A DNA stretch of 64,000 nucleotides from Galerina marginata (taxonomy: Eukaryota; Basidiomycota; Agaricomycetes; Agaricales; Galerinaceae), in assembly GCA_023014335.1 (NCBI GenBank), contig JAECYW010000030.1, positions 186,001-250,000 on the forward strand, written 5' to 3'. Below, one piece after another: positions 31,835 through 42,778 of this stretch (positions are counted from its first letter, which is position 1; every line of letters starts with the position of its first letter). The translations under genes were made by a program, and so were the position numbers. Under the pieces are notes generated by a model that searched no databases, was not told where the DNA came from, and was given only the letters and a program-made list of their open reading frames with translations.

Positions 31835-33362
31835 GTTGAAGCTGGACTTACACGACAACATCGAGTCCTTTATATACCTAAACCATTGAGTTTTGGTTTG
31901 GAGACGTTCCAAGGGTCGAGCCTCTGCTAATATTGCTATGACATAGGGATTATATTGAGAAGAGCGGGTAACAAGCGAGAACAGTGGGGCAATGGTTGTG
32001 ATCAACGGACAACTGAGGCTTGCGCCATTGCATTACCGAAAACTGTTGTTTGGATCAAACGCGGGCGCACCCACGAAAATCTGAAAACGCTCTACCATTT
32101 TGCAGATAGCTGTAGGGGACGGAACCGACGCGACGCGACGCGTCTCCTACTATCCTAAAGCGGTCAATAATTTATTTTTATTGATATCAAGGAATAACCA
32201 CATGTACGGGTGGATCGAAGCTTGACCGCAACTCGTCTGAGCGCATCTGTTGATCAGCAATGGAGGCCTAGAGATTTTTAGGAGAGGTAAAGGAAGCTTC
32301 CTTATTGAGTGATCGGATGGTGTTCACGTTGATTGGAGAAACTCTGGTAACAAAAGATTTAAGTTAAAATGACACCATGAAGCTCAGTGGGTCATGAATT
32401 CTAATTGAGTTTCAATATCTCAATACCAGTAATTTCCCTCCCTCTTCGTCAGCACAGCCGCACTTCTCGACCTATTTTTTCAAAAACTTATTACAAGCAT
32501 TTACAGCACCGGATTCAACGGAACCGTTACAGCCGTCTAAGAATATCAATAATTCCTGTTGTCCACCGATCCACCCACGGATAATGTACGCGTCCGTTGC
32601 TACGAAGTGAATCTTTCATCCCACTGACAGCCACGCTCCTACAAATAAGAAAATAGGTTCTATGTACATCCGAGCGCTATAGCCACCGTCGTGGGTAGTA
32701 GTAGGAGATTGGCACTTTGTAAGCTGATATTCTACTACAGTAATTGGTTCGAGTCAGCCTCAAGAATATTTTTTTGGCGTTTTTCCGACTGTCAGTAAGC
32801 AAAAGATATGCTCTACCCGATGGATCTAACTTACCTATAGTGTCCTATGCACATCCCTGTAGGCATCGCGCAGCATCTTCGAGAGGAGGCTTCCTCGAAA
32901 TCTGAACAAGGTAATGCAAACCCGTCAGTAACGCGTCAGTAGTGTCACTATATATCGGATGCGGTCAAGCTATTCAAGGCGTCCACATTTTCGGCATATC
33001 GTGAAACCTGTGAAATATGAAAAGAGATCCGTGCTTTACTCGAGCATCTCAAACTACGGCTAGATCACTATTTCTATCCGTTAGCCATTTCACACTTTAC
33101 CCTCACGCTGGTTAGCCAGCTCGGCGGCTCTTTCCCTAAATAGTTGGCCTCGCGTAAGTCCGCTCCTAAAGAGGAGGCGACCTACTGTCATAGTCAGAAG
33201 GCTGTCCCCGAACTAATTTTGTTTGCGGTAGTTATAAAGATTTTACACAGCCTTGATGACTCTTATCAGAAAATCGCCTCACTACAGGCGGTGGCGAGGC
33301 GATGAGAAAGGAAACGAAACCCTCCCTTTGTTCCTCCCACCATTAACGTCGAACTGCTCCCT
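31835..33362. other. Non-coding stretch between chimeric gene and NACHT gene
   Basis: No gene is seen. At 32130-32175 there is a fragment with GACGCGACGCGACGCGTCTC, resembling the 5' end of the R family on the minus strand, probably a truncated R relic. Confidence 0.4.
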
Positions 33363-36211
33363 ATGGCCAGCATGTTCAATAACTGTACCGTTGTGGTCAA
33401 TGGAGGAGTTCTTACCGTGGCTAACATGAAGAATGGTAAGAATATGGCCACCGTACATTACCCACTTATTGATATTTTATCTATACTTATTGAGGAAATG
33501 ACCTCTGGCGCAAGGGTATCGCTCCTGGCGCATTCCACAACTCAAGTGAACGACTCAACTATGATCCCCCAAAATGCCACCCGGAGACTCGCGTCGCAAT
33601 TATTCAAGCTATCATCGATTGGATCAAGGATGGACAAAAAACCTCGTTCATCAAGTGGCTCAATGGTCCTGCTGGAGCAGGAAAGTCTGCAATTGCACAG
33701 AAGATTGCAGAGCTATGCTATGAATCAGGATATCTGGCAGCTAGTTTCTTCTGGTCCCGAACTGCAGCTGGCCGCAACAATTCAGAACGCCTTATTGCAA
33801 CCTTGGCATATCAGCTACTAATCGCCATTCCATTGCTACAGCAATCTGTTGAAGAAGCGGTCGAACGTGACCCGTATATTTTTACTCGTTCACTAGTGGC
33901 ACAGATGGAAGCTCTTGTCGTTCAACCCTTGAAGACGGTGTTCGAAGATAATCACCGCGAAGTGATCAGCACTCCTAAGGTAATCATCCTCGATGGCCTC
34001 GATGAGTGTGGTCCCTCGGAGACCCAGCAGCTAATTCTTGAAGTCATCGGTGACTCTATTAGAAAATTCCCCATCCCTCTATGTTTTCTCATAGCCAGTC
34101 GGCCCGAAAAAGTTATCCGGGATTCCTTTAACGTCCAACCTCTACTCACAATCACCGATCGACTCGTCTTAGATGAGAAGTATCATCCAGACGACGATAT
34201 CAAGCTCTTCTTGGTCGAAAGCTTCGAGTCAGTGAAAAGGACTCACGAGCTGCGATCACTTCTGCCTTCTGTCTGGCCTACCAATCACACGATCAACCGA
34301 CTAGTCAAAAAATCCTCTGGACAGTTCATCTATGCCGCTACTGTCGTGAAATTCGTGCGATCCCCCGCAAGAGGCCCTCTCAGCAGCTTGACATTGTTTT
34401 GGGCACCATAGCGGCCAGTGGAAATTCCACCCCGTTTGCTGAGCTCGATGCTCTGTACTGTCGAATATTCGACTCGGTGCATGAAGAGGACATTGAAAAA
34501 GCATTGGAAATTATAATCACCATCGTACTGATGGGTGACTATGGAGACGAGATAAATGCTCGTCAGGTTGAAACAATTCTATCCTACCCCCGTGGAGAGA
34601 CTCAACGTGTCTTGATTGATTTGCATTCGGTCCTATTCGTCCCACCTATTGAAGATAATGAAAGCAATCTTCGCGTCCTCCATGCGTCACTCGGAGATTT
34701 TCTCTTGAATCCATCTCGTTCTGGGAATTTCTTTATAGGGAAAAATCAAGGTTACGCACGTATAGCCCAACATTTTCTCCGATATATACGGGAATACCCT
34801 CAAGTCACAGACGATCGATATTCATGTAAGTAATACTCTAGAGTTAGTCCCTGGAGCTTGGTCGACTCTGACGGTGTCATAGGTATCAAACTAATATTTA
34901 ATCAAGTTCACACGTACGTTTGTTCGTCGTCCGGAACGAGAGAACTATTAGGCGATTGCTTTGATTTTGACCCTGTCAAGTGGGTATCCACAATCGAAGC
35001 TTATCCAGATGGTGATCTGGGCGAGGTAGTTTGTCGCTATTTTAACCTGAACCATCTTCATTCGTGGTTCCAGGACAAGGTTCGCTTCGCAATTTTTTCT
35101 TCTTTCTGTTGCTGACAAACGTGAAGGAAGGAATAGTACTGGACCATTTTGCACGCAGTTTAGATGACTATCTTGGCCGCTCGTGGGACCTTGCCATGCA
35201 TTTGATATGCGGTGAATGGTGCAATGCCCTTCGAGCAAAGTATCCCAAAGGTTGGAGAAATGCAGCTACCGCGATCACGCATCCTCATATTGTTCGTTAT
35301 TTCGAGAGCGGCCAATTTCAACGTGTCATTGGAGTTGATATGCAAATGGATGGTCATGTCGATCCCTATGGTTCAGACGGTTCGGAGTTGGCGGGCATTA
35401 GGAATTACCTCCGTGATGCGGTCCGTGCGGGACTGTACTTTGTAGATGCTGGGAGGTATGCAGCACTGTGCACGCACCTCTTCAAGATTATTTTCAACTT
35501 AGAAGAATTGTGAGTTCTAGTGTCTGTACTCCAGAATTTTGTTTATTGATGAGTACAAATTATAATTTGGGAATTTAGTCCAAAGGAAGACTACGAAAGC
35601 AACGACGACGACGACGACGACGAAAATGGCACACTCGAAAACCTGAACAAACACCGGAGTCTAGCATCCGACGAAGATGCTCTGGAATTTGCCATTAGCA
35701 TACTTCCTTTCTTTTTATACCAAGCAGATTATCAGCCCAAACTCTGTAGACTCGCTAGCTTGCTGCGTAGCCGAAAAGTTGAAGAAAGACACCAGGAAAT
35801 GGACTCAGAGATGCTGCAGCTCGAGGAGGCTATCGAATGCTACATCAAGGTAAGATTGTAGAGCCTTGTACATAACTATATTCACGTTTATTTCCTCCAC
35901 AGAAACAACCAAGGATTTTGAAGATTCTCGGTCCAAGCGTGAGCGTGTCGAAAGAGGGCGAGTCAACGTTGGCGAACTCTTCCTTGGGTTTAGTTCTGCT
36001 ATCGCACGAAAACGTAGATTCTCTACGGTCACTGGGCTCTGACCCTCAAATGAGGAACTACGGGTATGCCATGGAGTTAGACACCACATATGAAATGGAG
36101 TACCATTCATTGTTAGCGTCGATCCATGGCAGTTACAGTCAGCCTGGACATGCAATGAGGCATGCCAGCACGACCGGGTCTATAACATCCTACTCTTTGC
36201 GTGCCACGTAA
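33363..36211 (+). pseudogene. NLR-type NACHT ATPase gene with one frameshift
   Basis: Exon 1 (33363-33435) encodes MFNNCTVVVNGGVLTVANMK, the short N-terminus typical of basidiomycete NLRs. A 59-nt intron (GTAAGA..TTGAG) joins it in phase to NDLWRKGIAPGAFHNSSERL and PPKCHPETRVAI. The NACHT core follows: P-loop GPAGAGKSAIAQ (residue about 81), FFWSRTAAGRNN, Walker B VIILDGLDEC (residue about 187) and IASRPEKVI. Around 34365-34372 one base is missing between VVKFVRSPA and RPSQQLDIVLG; no intron explains it, so the protein would end at about 34409. Coding similarity continues with AELDALYCRIFDSV and HASLGDFLL, then exons around 34880-35515, a poly-Asp tract (35606-35625) and the stop at 36211. 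No WD40, ankyrin or TPR repeats are seen. Such ATPases are candidate non-self sensors. Confidence 0.65.
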
Positions 36212-36489
36212 TATTTAGTGAGATTCTCCATCGTAGTCATACAGTAGTCTTACCAGATGAGTTACATAGAATTAAAGCCAGGTGCCAAAATTTTTGAAGC
36301 GAGCCCACTTTTGAATTGCAAGTACTTTCGGTGAAGGGGCTGAATATCAAAAGTTTGAATATGGAAAACAATTTGAGGTCAAGATTGAACAGGCTATTAC
36401 TAAGGTCCGAATCATAATAAATTCCAGGTGGTACTCGTTTTTTATCAAGCGTACAAGGACGAACCCACCGCCCTAGACTAAATGGGTAG
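36212..36489. other. Intergenic
   Basis: Nothing recognisable. Confidence 0.3.
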
Positions 36490-37475
36490 GGGGCAAAGAG
36501 AGCGGTGCCGGCGCCGGTGTCGGTAATAAAGCGGCTGTTGCTTAATCCCTAACTGAATTCTCGTTCTGGGACTCGCTCCGTCGACGTCAGGCATCAAACC
36601 TATGCAGACGAGTACGGAGGCGGGGAGAGGAAGCATACTGCACTGCCGACGACGACAACGCGGGCTGGGGCTGGGGCTTCTGCTGCTGGATTCGTTTCCT
36701 TATTCATATTTGTGTTCGGTGTAAGAGATACGAACATTAGAGAACGGTATGAACAAAAAAGAGAGGACACGGCGTGGTGGTGATACAAACCAGGAGCAGA
36801 TGTACCGGACTCAGGACTGTGCAGAAGCGGTGTTCCCAGTACGAGGACGTAGTGAAGTCTGGGAGTACTGATGTCAGAAAGAGAAAAGAAGAGCAGACAG
36901 ATCCGGAGGGACGTACGGAGCCTCGAGCGCCTTGCAATAACCCCCTCTTCAAAAACCACAAGAAACCAAAACCCCGAACTACTCCTTCAGAATGCTCTCA
37001 GATGGGATAGGATCTAGACGGCGAGTTACTGAATTACTTCGACAATTAGACTACGGGCAGGCTAGTAAGAGAGGATGCACGCACAGGCAGAGCTAGATCA
37101 CGATGAACATTCGTCACTAATCAACGGGCTTTCTCTGCCTTCGACGCGTCGACGAGTATCTGGCGGCTGTACTGCGCCAACATCAACCAAAGAGGTGTGC
37201 GGTAGCATGTCCGCACATGACTAGCGACGAGTTCTAGAGGCCTATACTCCTAGTCAGTACTGGAGGCATAAGTAGGGGCTGCTGAGTGTGAGGTACGCCA
37301 TGACATGAGCAGATTGGAATGAGAAAGAGAGGAGAGGAGAGAACCAGCGGCACTGCTGGGGAAAATACGGATCATTGGTAGTGGTTGGGTAATGGAGACG
37401 CGCAATGAATAAAAGATGTGACATTGTTCAAGTTACGCGACACGTGAGTAAATTTATCACGAACGCGTCGCGTCT
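36490..37475 (-). repeat. Dispersed repeat family R, copy 3
   Basis: On the minus strand it starts near 37475 with GGAGACGCGACGCGTTCGTG and TCACGTGTCGC, and contains the GTCGACGCGTCGAAGGCAG-like block. It ends with GGGCTGGGGCTGGGGCTTCT, as copy 4 does. No coding function. Confidence 0.55.
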
Positions 37476-38617
37476 CCTAAAACGGATGCGTCTATTTTTA
37501 TCTCTCAAGGTTACGCCCGAAGTTTCGACCTTTAAGTTTATGTTCTCGGAGCGTAGACTACTCTAGAACGGTCTCCGTCGCCACGCGATAGCGAGATGCT
37601 CCGTCGCCTTTGCAAGTGCCCCGAACTGGTCTATCCAGCCACCATTGACGTGAATCTGTCTCCTTACCCTTTACCATCATCAGCTGGTCTAATTATTTTC
37701 TAAATTTGTTTTCCCCGAACCCAATATCATCCACGAACCTCCAGAATGTACAGCCAAAGCGCACCGAATTTTTGGGCTCTTTCGTCGAGCAAGAGAACAC
37801 CCGTAACGAGGTGGAATATCTGTTTTTCGACGACACATCAGAAAATGTGGAAAATACACGAAAAAGAGACACACCATGGGGCTACGTTGGAATATATCAA
37901 CATTCAGCCCAATTTTACCGCTATTCAGACAGCACCTCAGGTGGTGTAAGTTTAAAGTGAATCAATGAAATCTACTTCCGAGTAAATGAGGGATGAACCA
38001 TGGCAGATGTTTGCTTTGGCGCATTCACCGCATCCGACACTTGTCAAGGTCAGGTTCTAGTTAGCAAACCGTTCTTTCGGTTCATTCCACACGACTTAGC
38101 CGATTGTACGATGCTTTTCCGCCCTTTCTTGTTCCACTGTGCCGCCTACTGTGACGCCTAGTACACACAAGAAACCCAGGGGTCAGTTATTTGTCTCGTC
38201 AGTATTACCTATTGGTGTCGAATATACCGCCTGACCTTCTGGGAAACCTATGGACCTTGACATGGCAGCCCGCGCGGAGGCTGGACCTGAGTTAGGAGGA
38301 AGCCGCGGAGAAGGGGCAGGGAGTCGATTTGAGGTTGTAATTTCAAGTTTCTGTCTCCTGGCCATTTTAAAAAATCCACTTTGCGTATATTCTGCACTAC
38401 TTTCTGGCTTTTTCGTCATCCTCTCCCTCCGCAGTTTTAGTAACGGTTCAATCCGCGGGAACTGACATTGCAGACCCGAGACGATGAGGTGGAGATAAAC
38501 TGGGGAAAACATTAACACCTGCCCGTCTGAAGCTTAAGCGAGGACAGCTAAGGGACATAATGCTGATCCATATTGACATATATCGATACATGTCCACCCC
38601 CAGGCAGAAGCTGACTC
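37476..38617. other. Intergenic; short frame at 37706-37960 not assigned
   Basis: A plus-strand open frame of about 84 codons (37706-37960) and a minus-strand one (38518-38183) are present. Neither resembles a family I know. No RNA feature is seen. Confidence 0.3.
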
Positions 38618-38626
38618 TATATAAAG
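38618..38626 (+). promoter_or_regulatory. TATA box of the hydrophobin gene
   Basis: TATATAAAG lies about 40 bp before the ATG at 38665, matching the strong TATA promoters usual for hydrophobin genes. Confidence 0.5.
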
Positions 38627-38664
38627 ACGATTGAAATAATCGGGACAAGCCATCTAACGCAAAC

Positions 38665-39173
38665 ATGTCCCTTCGACAGTTGCAGCCAGCTGTTCATTCT
38701 TTTTTTCTCGACAATTTCAGCGGCCCAGGACGGCCTGCGGCCGTGCAATACAGGAACATACCAGTGCTGCAGCTCTATTCAGCCTGTACGTCTTCCCTTA
38801 ATCATAGCTGTCGATGTGACTGAAATTTTAGGAATCCACTAGGCAGGGAATCCCATTTTCGGGACTCTCTTCCCACTAGTGGGTATTCCCCTCGGTTCCA
38901 TACCAGGTTCCGTCCCCTTGGGAAGTGAGTGAGGTTTTGATTTCGTGAAACAAGTCAAGGCAGTGCGAGTTGCTGATTCAATGTTCAAGTCGACTGCAAG
39001 CCCGTTCTTCTTCCGATTCCTGGCAACACCGGGTGCCCAAATCCTATTGTGTGCTGTTTGAACAACAACTACGTAAGTCTGTGTGGCTGCTGCCGATAAA
39101 TCGAATACGTTGACTAAACCTTAATGCAAACTGATAGGGCGGGCTTATTTCTATCGGGTGTTCGGTTGTTTGA
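38665..39173 (+). pseudogene. Class I hydrophobin, probably frameshifted
   Basis: Hydrophobins are small secreted proteins that self-assemble at air-water interfaces. Pieces read in order: AAQDGLRPCNTGTYQCCSSI then QP; intron GTACGT..TTTTAG; VGIPLGSIPGSVPLG; intron GTGAGT..TTCAAG; IDCKPVLLPIPGNTGCPNPI then VCCLNNNY; intron GTAAGT..GATAG; GGLISIGCSVV and TGA at 39171-39173. The eight cysteines follow C-X6-CC-Xn-C-X12-C-X5-CC-X12-C, which fits class I. Two frame breaks appear: between the ATG at 38665 and AAQDG (near a run of seven T at about 38694-38700), and at a TAG just before VGIPLG (about 38879). Introns do not explain these, so the copy is either damaged or contains sequence errors. Confidence 0.7.
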
Positions 39174-39346
39174 GCAACAACATTGTAAGTCTGAATTTGC
39201 GTGACCACTGCCCGAACAGAGGCGGAATGTGATAGATAGTTTTCACTGGTGATATCAGGAACGAGACAAAGCTTCAAGGAAATTATTGTACAGCACGACT
39301 TTCGGCTACAAAAAACGAGTTTTAAGATATCGTTTCAAAATGACTC

Positions 39347-40442
39347 CTACATCTTCAACCCTAAGAACGTAGCAAACGAAGGGATTTTGTCGATTTTACT
39401 TTGGCACAACGCAGTCACAACCCCCACCCACGAGCAGATAACTTTTGGCTTTGGGGGTTCCCCCGAGTAGGAGTATCTGGCGTCCTTCAAGTTGACCTCA
39501 TTCGTGCAGCATCTCAGAACCGAATTCAGATGATCGGTAGTAGGAGACCGAAGTGTATCACGGAGTGTCGCGAGTGAGTCGATTTCCTCGAGGTGTGCGG
39601 TTAATATGTTGAGGGAGGTTATACACACCACGCATATGTTATCGCGGGCACTCATCCAGGAGGAAGAATGGCAGTTACTAGTTGTTATGTCAAGCGTCCG
39701 GATATACTGATTCGTTTCTTTGAAGAGAGACCTCCAGGCCTCGTGATAGCGAGCCTGACCAGAGGTAAAATATAAGTAAACGTTTAATCTTCGGAATGAG
39801 ACGTACCCATGGAAGCATATACGACGGCGGGAGCCTTTCCAAAACCGAAACAAGAGAGGCCCGAGCAAAATGCGAGTGAGTAGCACTGATGAGTCTGGGA
39901 TAATCATGCTTGACTGCGTGGACGAGAATCTCTGGTGCGTATTGAGGCAAAAATTTCCTGTAATCGCACAACTCCTTAGTCAATCGAAAACAAGGTGCAA
40001 AAGAACATACACCAGTCTTTCGTTGCAAACATCCACCGCTGAAAATACCTCATACTTTCCAGCCGCCTCTGCTACCGCAGCAAGCACTTCGAAGCTTTCT
40101 CCATACAGGTCCGGATGTGACTTGGGGTAGAGGAAAGCGAAAAGAATCCCAAGCACGTTCGCAGGCTCAGTGAGTTGAACGATCTCGTCTCCTGTGCCGA
40201 TTTCAGATCCGGGGAAAGCGCCAGTCGCTAATTCTAACGCCCCTCGATGTAGGTGGAAAATGAACCCATCTACCGAACGGATTTCTATATCGGAGTCGTA
40301 GAGAGAGACTTTTTGGCGATTCAGTCTTAATCTGATGTGGTAACGATAAACACTGACACTTTGTGTTGACCCAAGGCTGCTCTGCTGTCACATTTATGTC
40401 ATACGGCTGAGAAGCAAGGTTCGCCAGCGAGGTTGATAACAT
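39347..40442 (-). CDS. BTB/POZ domain protein
   Basis: The BTB fold is clear: SLYDSDIEIRSVDGFIFHLH, RGALELATGAFPGSE, EIVQLTEPANVLGILFAFLY, PKSHPD, FEVLAAVAEAAGKYEVFSAV and DVCNERL. A GTATGT..TACAG intron (about 39960-40009) joins V to KFLPQYAPEILVHAVKHDY and FARASLVSVLERLPPSY. A second intron (GTACGT..CTG, about 39755-39805) leads to YHEAWRSLFKETNQ and the tail ending LGLKM. This BTB plus helical tail layout is common in Agaricomycetes. BTB domains mediate dimerisation and often bind CUL3 ligases. The N-terminus is uncertain: the ATG at 40442 (MLSTSLANLASQPYD) is in another frame from the BTB domain, with no ordinary intron between, so the start may be elsewhere or frameshifted. Confidence 0.7.
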
Positions 40443-40779
40443 CGAAGGGTGTAAGGTGGCCAGGGAGTTAGCTTGTCGTTGAAGGAATCGCGATAAATAT
40501 TTCGAAAGTCACTGATGATTGTGATAATGCACGAGGTAGAGTTGACAAGGCAATGAGGCAAGACCGGTGGAGCGAAAGTCCAGAAGCGTGCTAAATTTAA
40601 GTTTGGAGAAATAGGAAAGGACGGCTACGAATACGAGAACGGTAGAGGAGGAGTCACGAAATTTATATATCAGGCTTCACTAAGACGATGCTATTGATTT
40701 TATTCCATCCTCGACTTTTGTGCAGAACTGAGCATAGAACGTTTGAGTATCCAATTATCATGAAAAACTGAAGGAACAG
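40443..40779. other. Upstream region of the BTB gene
   Basis: No gene is seen. Part of it (about 40490-40610) has a copy near 21250-21380 on the other strand. Confidence 0.35.
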
Positions 40780-42744
40780 AAATGGATACTGCACTGCCGC
40801 CGGAGACGACGACTGGGCAGACGAAGGACGAACACCTGAGATAAGAGCTCATCGATCAGGGTGGTGGGACTACCGACGCGAGCTGGGTAGAGGGATCACA
40901 CGTGTGGTGTGATAGCAATAGCAATAGTGATGCTGGGCTGGGGTTGAGGCTTCTGCTGCTAGATTTGTTTCCGTTTCGTGCTCGTTTTCGTCCAGATTCA
41001 GATGGTGCCTCTGGTGGGTACAACACCGAGCATTACAAAAGGGTTAATACTTGGGCTCGACGCGGCTTCGAAGATAGAATCCCCGGAGGGTCGAGGGCGG
41101 GGTTAACAATACCAGACTCTAGTAGACAAGTTATCGTCTGCGTCCGCGTTGATCAGGATGGACATAAGTAGCAGAGAACCATCGGCGAGAAGATGAAGGG
41201 ATTACGTGGGCAGTTAAACGCGAGTACCGCGATAGCACAGTTGTCGGATCTAGTCTTAAAAAAGGCTGAAGGTACGGATTGAAGCCTGAGCTTGAACCTG
41301 TGAAAAGAATAACCAACGGATAGGCAAGGCCTGCTGGCAGCGATCTGGTTTCGACGATGCTGATGTTGATGTTGACGTTGGGATTGTCGCTCAAGCGAAC
41401 ACTCATCTACGGCGCATGTTATCCCAGGACGCTCTGATTGCAATATTAGCTTCATCGAACGAACGATCAAGCAGATCCAGAAGTGACGTACCGACACCGA
41501 AAAATGAAAACGCATTTCAACTCTAGGTACACCGACGCGTAATTATATGCGCGACAAGATACTGAATGATCACGATCCAAAATCAGCTTCCTAGAATAGC
41601 TTTTTGGTACGCTATACAAATCTTCTAATTTGGTGTTGGATTACTGAAGAAGTACGAACATTAGCAAAGGATAGGACAGAAAAGAGAGGACACGTACATA
41701 GTCAGTGCAGGCGACAAGCGACGAGCAGAGGTACTGCACTGTCCACGTGCAGAGATGGTGCGCCAAGTACGAGGAAGCAGATATATCGCCGTGTATGCGC
41801 GACGACGAGCCCAGGATCCAGGATCGGCTTGCTAGGATAGTTTGTTGGGTCGGTGTGTAAATCTAAATAGTCGATTTTGGTGTTAAATCACTGAAGAAGT
41901 ACGAACATCAGAGAAGGTTAGACAAGTGTAGAACGGAAAAGAGACACATAGCGGTGGTGACACTAACACGCGACTAGAGGGGGTACTGGACTCAGGACAG
42001 CGCACAGCTGGTGATGGCTAGTACGAGGATGGAGTGAGGTCTGACAGGAATGAAGTTAGAAAGAGAAAATGAGAGAAGAAATATCTAGAGGAACGCACAG
42101 AGCCGTCAAAAATGACCAGAACCTCAAACCCCGAGTCACTCCTCCCACATCCTCTTAGAAGAGGTAAGACCTTGACAGCAGATTACTGAACAAGTTCGGC
42201 AATCAGTCTACGGTCAGAATAGAAGAAAAGGAGACAAACACAGGCAGACCTGGACGGCAGGTCAATCGTCACTAATCGACGAGCTTTCTGTGCCTTCGGC
42301 GCGTGGACGAGTTTCCGGCGGTTGTTCCGCAAGTCTGCGCCAACATCAACCAGAGGGGTGTGCAGTTGCATGCCTGCGCATGACGAGCGTAAAGCCATGC
42401 AGGTATGGTCTTCTGACTGTGAGATACGCTGTGACCTTAGAGGATTGGAATGAGTATGAGGAGGAGGAGGAGAGGAGCGAACGAGCGACAGACGTTCAAG
42501 ACCGCGTCACTTCTGGGGCAGACTAACTACAGGTCGTCGATAACAAAGAGACAGGCTGCTGTCGGCGGCTAGGCGGTGAGTCTATAGGCGTCCTTTGTAG
42601 ATTGAAGGTGCTGCTCAACATCGGCGACGATCAAGAGAGTCTGAGAGTCAACGAATAAAGCGTGACATGGTTAGGTAATAAAAGTATTTCGAATTTGATC
42701 CGACTGTAACACGTGAGGAAATTCGTCACGAACGCGTTACAGAC
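40780..42744 (-). repeat. Dispersed repeat family R, copy 4
   Basis: On the minus strand it starts at 42744 with the ACGCGTTCGTGACGAATTT signature. An internal block (CACTGAAGAAGTACGAACAT and neighbours) occurs twice, at about 41645 and 41890, so it carries a tandem duplication. It forms one arm of a large inverted repeat with copy 5. No protein is supported. Confidence 0.6.
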
Positions 42745-42778
42745 GCGTCAACGCGTTCGTGACAAATTTCTTCACGTG
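42711..42778. repeat. Palindrome at the head-to-head junction of two R copies
   Basis: CACGTGAGGAAATTCGTCAC and its near-complement GTGACAAATTTCTTCACGTG flank a core with ACGCGTTACAGACGCGTCAA. It is the centre of the inverted pair of R copies. Confidence 0.7.

Noticed and set aside
33436..33494. Apparent frameshift near the start of the NACHT gene
   Set aside because: Explained by a 59-nt intron with a GTAAGA donor that joins NG to NDLWRKG in phase.
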